Source: Myxococcales bacterium UBA5297 (lineage in GTDB: Bacteria; Myxococcota; Myxococcia; Myxococcales; UBA5297). Taken from it: a stretch of 9,009 nucleotides of DNA. Position 1 is the first letter of the stretch, and every line of letters begins with the position of its first letter. Location of the stretch: the NCBI GenBank assembly GCA_002408385.1, contig DHSB01000068.1, positions 27,981 to 36,989 on the forward strand. Reading direction: 5' to 3'. A program made the translations under genes and the position numbers. The notes under the pieces were generated by a model. That model was not told the origin of the DNA and made no database searches. It saw nothing but the letters and a program-made list of their open reading frames with translations. Shown piece by piece: positions 5,920 to 9,009 of this stretch.

Positions 5920-7296
5920 CTACCGCGCGAGCCACTCGACGGCGTTGAGCGCCAGCGCGGCGTTCTGCTGCTGCGGGTGGTGCCAGCTATCGAGAGAGGA
6001 GTCGGTCAAGCCGTGGCTGTCGGTGCCGTCGTTGAGGATGGACGAGTCGCCGATGGCGACGACGCGACCCTCGTCCACTTCAGCGGCGACGACGTACGGG
6101 CTGCCCTGCTCATAGCCGGCGGTGCCGAGCGGCATCGCGTGCAGCAGCACCTTCGCTTTCGCCGCGTCGTGGATGGCAAAGAGGCCGCCCTTGTTCATCC
6201 CTACGCGCGTCACGTCACCGTGCGCGCCCTTCAGCACCGGGTGCTCGGACGAGCTCGACTCGAGCGCCGAGGCGACCCGGCCGTTGAACCCCTCGATTCG
6301 GCCCGACTCCGAATAGCCGATCGGTGCGACCGAGAAGCCGAAGGGATTCGCCTCCAGCTTCCCGTCGCCCGCGGCGCGGAAGAGCTCGTTGAGGGCGCGG
6401 ACCGAGTCCCAGCCGTTGCCGTCGCGATCGCTTTCGGCGTGGTCGGCGATGAGCAGCAGGCCGCCGCCTGAGCGCACGAAACCGAGGACGGCGGCGGCCT
6501 CTGCCGCGGTGATCTCCGAGCTCGGCTCAGGCACCACGAGCACCGAGTACCTGGCCAGGTCCTGTGTCGAGCCGTCGCCGAAGGCAAAGCGCGAGCCCGG
6601 CGGCAGGGTCTCGACCACAAAGCGCCCTTCCGCCAGGTTCTTCCCAAACGCCGAGAGCGCGCCCGACCAGTCGCTCTCCGAGGCGGGGACGGACGGCCAG
6701 GGGTGGCGGCCCGCGGAGTCGACGATCCAGTCGGCGCTGCCCGCGCGCTGCCGGTGCGCGTCGTCGAACAGGACGCGCTTCTTCGAGCCGAGCGCACAGT
6801 CGCTCGCGCCGGCGTGCAGGCAGTCGGGGTCGGCGCAATCGACCAGCCCGTCGCCGTCGTTGTCGCTGCCGTCCGAGCAATTCGCCGCGCCGAGCTCCCA
6901 GGTGAGCGGCGGACAGACGCTCAGCGCGGGGTTCTTCAGGCAGTCGGGGTCTGCGCAGTCGACCAGCCCGTCGTAGCGCGGCTTGCCGAGCGGCGACTCG
7001 ACGTCGTCGACCCCGTTGGAGCAGAGCTCGGCGGTATTCTCCAGGGCGTCGCAAACGGTGACCATCACCGAGTCGCGGCACCAGAAGTCATCGCAGTCCA
7101 GATACCCGCTTTCGTCGTCGTCGACGCCGTTGGAGCAGAGCTCGTCGCTCGACTCGGCGCCCGGCTCGGCGGTCGCCGGCGCTCCGGCATCGCCGCTCAG
7201 GCCAGCGTCGGGCAGAGGTCGCGGTTCGGGATCGGAGCTGCAGGCGAGGAGGAGAGCGGTTGCAGCCAGGATCAACGGACGTGGAAGGACGAGCAT
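5920..7296 (-). CDS. lipoprotein with three Cys/Asp-rich repeats and a DUF4350/GATase-like domain
   Basis: The start at 7296 is chosen because GGAGG lies 6 nt upstream and the product then begins MLVLPRPLILAATALLLAC, a clear lipoprotein signal with lipobox LLAC (Cys19). Ser at +2 gives no inner-membrane retention signal, so outer-membrane anchoring is likely. After an Ala/Pro/Glu linker come three repeats of the form C-S-(N/D)-G-x-D-(D/N)...D-C-x-D-x-x-C at residues 54-73, 92-119 and 140-159, a type frequent in myxobacterial surface proteins and probably calcium-binding. From about 173 (KKRVLFDDAHRQR) to 458 runs a domain like DUF4350/class I GATase-like folds: DLARYSVLVVPEPSSEIT, GFVRSGGGLLLIADHAESDRDGNGWD, and VVAIGDSSILND near the end. 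No catalytic Cys triad is evident, so it may bind rather than catalyse. It is 458 residues long and divergent from the gene at 7370. Confidence 0.82.
   Translation of the reverse strand: MLVLPRPLILAATALLLACSSDPEPRPLPDAGLSGDAGAPATAEPGAESSDELCSNGVDDDESGYLDCDDFWCRDSVMVTVCDALENTAELCSNGVDDVESPLGKPRYDGLVDCADPDCLKNPALSVCPPLTWELGAANCSDGSDNDGDGLVDCADPDCLHAGASDCALGSKKRVLFDDAHRQRAGSADWIVDSAGRHPWPSVPASESDWSGALSAFGKNLAEGRFVVETLPPGSRFAFGDGSTQDLARYSVLVVPEPSSEITAAEAAAVLGFVRSGGGLLLIADHAESDRDGNGWDSVRALNELFRAAGDGKLEANPFGFSVAPIGYSESGRIEGFNGRVASALESSSSEHPVLKGAHGDVTRVGMNKGGLFAIHDAAKAKVLLHAMPLGTAGYEQGSPYVVAAEVDEGRVVAIGDSSILNDGTDSHGLTDSSLDSWHHPQQQNAALALNAVEWLAR
6817..7144 (-). repeat. internal DNA repeats encoding the Cys/Asp-rich motifs
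   Basis: The DNA at 6817-6853 and 6937-6973 is the same 37-nt unit with two mismatches; it encodes DGLVDCADPDCL twice. The DNA at 7003-7030 and 7117-7144 is a 28-nt unit with one mismatch, encoding ELCSNGVDD twice. Such high nucleotide identity suggests recent duplication or gene conversion and offers a substrate for repeat-number change. Confidence 0.75.
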
Positions 7297-7302
7297 GGTT
7301 GG

Positions 7303-7307
7303 CCTCC
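7303..7307 (-). promoter_or_regulatory. ribosome binding site fixing the start of the repeat lipoprotein
   Basis: GGAGG with a 6-nt spacer to the ATG at 7296. It rules out the upstream ATG at 7518, which would overlap the divergent gene and lacks a signal peptide. A minus-strand TACGAT (7326-7321) could be its -10. Confidence 0.65.
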
Positions 7308-7353
7308 GAAAGTTCGCGGCATCGTACGCTTGCGATAGGCCCGTGGGGGCGCA

Positions 7354-7362
7354 TGGTATCGT
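7354..7362 (+). promoter_or_regulatory. candidate extended -10, leaderless start of the 7370 gene
   Basis: TGGTATCGT matches TG-n-TATnnT. The hexamer TATCGT ends exactly 7 nt before the ATG at 7370 (interval CCGCCGC), so transcription would begin at the start codon. No ribosome binding site is present. No convincing -35 is seen at 17 nt; TTGCGA lies 21 nt upstream. Confidence 0.45.
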
Positions 7363-7369
7363 CCGCCGC

Positions 7370-8581
7370 ATGAAAAAGCCCGCCCTCGTCATCGCTCTCG
7401 GCTCTCTAATGGCAACGGCCTGTGCCCCCTCTCTCTCGCAGAGGCGCGAGACCGCCGCGGGCACCCTCCAGGCTCTCCAGGAGGCGCGCTTCGAGGCGGC
7501 TGCCGTCGAGGCCGGCAAGGTCCTCGAGACCGATGCAGAGAACCCCTACGCGCGCCTGGCCGCGGCCATCGCGCGCTACCGCGCGGCGACGCACCAGATA
7601 GCGACCGACGCCCCGACCGTAATCCTCGGGGCCGTACAGACCCGCGGCGTCAACCACCAGTACCTGCGCATGGCGCTCGAGCAGTTCGAGAAGGACCTCG
7701 GGCTCGTCGAGGACGATCTCGCCGTGGCGGCGAGGTTCCCCGACCTCGCGCTCGACCTGTGCGTCGCGTGCTGGGAGGTCGACTGGAACCGAGACGGCGA
7801 GGTTGGCGAGGGCGACCGAGCGCTGCTCGAGATCGAGCGGGACGAGAACGGCGACGAGCTTGCCCCCGACGACCCGAGGCGCCGCCCGACCTACCGCTAC
7901 GACCACGGCGACGTGCTCTGGGCGCGCGCCTTCGTCAGCTTCCAGCGGGCGGTCGTGGACGTGCTGCTCGCCTATCGCTGGAACGCGCTCGACAAGGTGC
8001 TTCCCGCGTTGCTGCTCGGGATGTCTCCGACGGTCACCTTCGAGCTCGCGCACCCTGAGCGCATCGCCGCCGCCCGCGAGGCGCTCCTCCGCGGGCTCGA
8101 TCTCGCCGACGCCGCCCGCCGGGCCTACCTCGCCGAGTCGGACGACGAGCGCGAGTGGGTGCCCAACCCCCGGCAGAAGGACCACCCGATGCCCCTGGTC
8201 GTCGACGAGGCGCTCTATCAGACCTGGGAGCTCGTCCTCGCCGACCTGAAGAAGGTCTTCGCGGGCGAAGAGGGGCTCGGGGTCGCCGACCTCTTGCAAC
8301 TCGCCGAGCCGTCCGAGTCCGACGAGTTGCCCAAGGGCTACCTCGACCTCGGCGGCATGCTCGCGCGGCCGAAGAACATCGTCGTCGACCTCGGCCAGCT
8401 CAAGCGCGACCTCGACGACGAGCGAGCCGAGCCGCTCCTGCAGCACCTCTTCGGCGAGTTCTACGTCCCGACGATGACGCCCTCGCAGCTCCCGACCCGG
8501 CTGATGCGCATGAAGGACGAGATCGACCGCGGCGAGGAGTCGCTCGAGCGGAAGCTTCGATACCTGCTTTGGCTGAACTAA
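7370..8581 (+). CDS. conserved-looking hypothetical lipoprotein with an EF-hand-type loop
   Basis: This 403-residue protein begins MKKPALVIALGSLMATAC, a lipoprotein-like signal with candidate lipidated Cys18. The ATG was chosen because it puts this signal at the N-terminus; the frame is open further upstream, but that part is antisense to the neighbouring lipoprotein. Residues 26-75 are alpha-helical and resemble a TPR pair (TLQALQEARFEAAAVEAGKV). At 138-149, DWNRDGEVGEGD has Asp1, Asn3, Asp5, Gly6 and Asp12 of a canonical EF-hand loop, with a second acidic cluster (DENGDELAPDD) at 158-168. The rest is mostly helical, with the stretches YRYDHGDVLWARAFVSFQRAVV (175-196) and RLMRMKDEIDRGEESLERKLRYL near the end. 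I do not recognise a named family; the compact, low-repeat composition and strong codon bias indicate a real gene. A calcium-binding envelope role is inference. Confidence 0.82.
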   Translation: MKKPALVIALGSLMATACAPSLSQRRETAAGTLQALQEARFEAAAVEAGKVLETDAENPYARLAAAIARYRAATHQIATDAPTVILGAVQTRGVNHQYLRMALEQFEKDLGLVEDDLAVAARFPDLALDLCVACWEVDWNRDGEVGEGDRALLEIERDENGDELAPDDPRRRPTYRYDHGDVLWARAFVSFQRAVVDVLLAYRWNALDKVLPALLLGMSPTVTFELAHPERIAAAREALLRGLDLADAARRAYLAESDDEREWVPNPRQKDHPMPLVVDEALYQTWELVLADLKKVFAGEEGLGVADLLQLAEPSESDELPKGYLDLGGMLARPKNIVVDLGQLKRDLDDERAEPLLQHLFGEFYVPTMTPSQLPTRLMRMKDEIDRGEESLERKLRYLLWLN

Positions 8582-9009
8582 CGGAGTTCCGTCTCGAATC
8601 GTGCTTGGTTCCTCGGCCCCTCGAGCCGCCGCGACAGGCGCGTGAAGTGGTAGCCCGGTCCGTCGCGCTCGGTGGTTGGGACAGTCGGCGAAGCGTGGGG
8701 CTAGTCGCGGTGCGGTCGTTTCTGAGGATGGATTCGCCGGCTTCAAACCTGGCTCGAGATGGCGTGGCCGGACGTGACGGGGCGAGTCGGTTCGCCGGCA
8801 CCGTTGGCCCGCCGCCTCCCCTCGCAAACGGCCCGCATACGAAGGTGGTCGTCTCCTGCTTGGTTGCGCGGGCCTGGGAGCAACTGTCTTGCATCGCAAG
8901 TCCCTACGCTTTTGCCCCAATCCACCAGCTCCAATCCCTTCACCGCACGCGCTTGCGCACGTGAAAGCCCCCTCCCGGCGAAGCGGGGGAGGGGGTTTGG
9001 GGACCTACT
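8582..9009. other. right-edge stretch without a supported gene
   Basis: Frames that are open here on either strand are continuations of shadow frames and show no domain. The stretch has lower coding character than the preceding gene and contains only a short imperfect repeat (GATTCGCCGGC near 8730, GGTTCGCCGGC near 8790) and the GC-rich hairpin at its end. No T run follows the 8581 stop closely, so no terminator for the upstream gene is called. Confidence 0.45.
8968..8995. repeat. GC-rich perfect hairpin, REP-like or terminator
   Basis: CCCCCTCCC (8968-8976) pairs perfectly with GGGAGGGGG (8987-8995) around a 10-nt loop and is followed on the plus strand by TTT and then GGGG. The very short T run makes a strong intrinsic terminator unlikely. 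Its form, an extragenic C/G stem with an AAG-C-type loop, suits a dispersed REP-like palindrome. Only one copy is visible in this window. Confidence 0.5.

Noticed and set aside
3511..6471. Long plus-strand open frame of 986 codons overlapping the kinase
   Set aside because: A shifted-frame shadow; it lacks all kinase motifs present in the overlapping frame starting at 3521 and is composed of low-complexity Arg/Ala sequence.
7406..8920. Minus-strand open frame of 504 codons opposite the 7370 gene
   Set aside because: Antisense shadow with repetitive Leu/Val/Glu composition and no recognisable domain or start signal.
1..9009. CRISPR array, tRNA or rRNA genes, transposase or integrase genes
   Set aside because: No regularly spaced repeats, no tRNA cloverleaf or rRNA-like stretch, and no recognisable recombinase or transposase motif was found on either strand.

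Overview
This is a GC-rich bacterial window that most resembles Myxococcota (Polyangia or Sandaracinaceae-like). The reasons are a PEGA-containing Ser/Thr kinase with an HRDVSPQN catalytic loop, Cys/Asp-rich C-x-(D/N)-G-x-D-(D/N)-x-x-(S/D)-G repeats, a high density of predicted lipoproteins and very high third-position GC. The assignment comes from motifs and style only; no rRNA or marker gene is present.

The left part (1-2658) is sparse. It carries a small MoaD-like ubiquitin-fold protein (315-560, minus), a small predicted outer-membrane beta-barrel (1173-1745, minus) and a second MoaD/ThiS-like gene (1974-2209, minus). The reading frame of this second gene breaks 12 codons before its conserved Gly-Gly tail. 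The spaces between them are long. One holds a dense cluster of inverted repeats (968-1070). The spacing suggests accessory or decaying sequence.

The right part (2659-8581) is dense. A short lipoprotein with a tentative ExbD-like C-terminal half (2659-3402, minus) is divergent from a 727-residue transmembrane Ser/Thr kinase (3521-5704, plus). The kinase's outer part has a PEGA domain followed by two copies of a beta-rich domain ending in DD-x-P-x-DNSG. Convergent to the kinase is a lipoprotein with three Cys/Asp-rich repeats and a DUF4350/GATase-like domain (5920-7296, minus). Divergent from that is a conserved-looking lipoprotein with an EF-hand-type loop (7370-8581, plus). The final 428 bases hold no convincing gene and end in a GC-rich perfect hairpin.

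The four right-hand genes form two divergent pairs and no evident operon. Their shared theme is the cell envelope: one receptor-like kinase and three predicted lipoproteins, three of the four with acidic, possibly calcium-binding motifs. A functional link among them is inference. The points most worth checking are the duplicated lectin-like ectodomain of the kinase, the frameshift before the Gly-Gly tail of the second MoaD-like gene, and two starts where a -10-like element lies exactly 7 nt before the ATG (probable leaderless transcripts).
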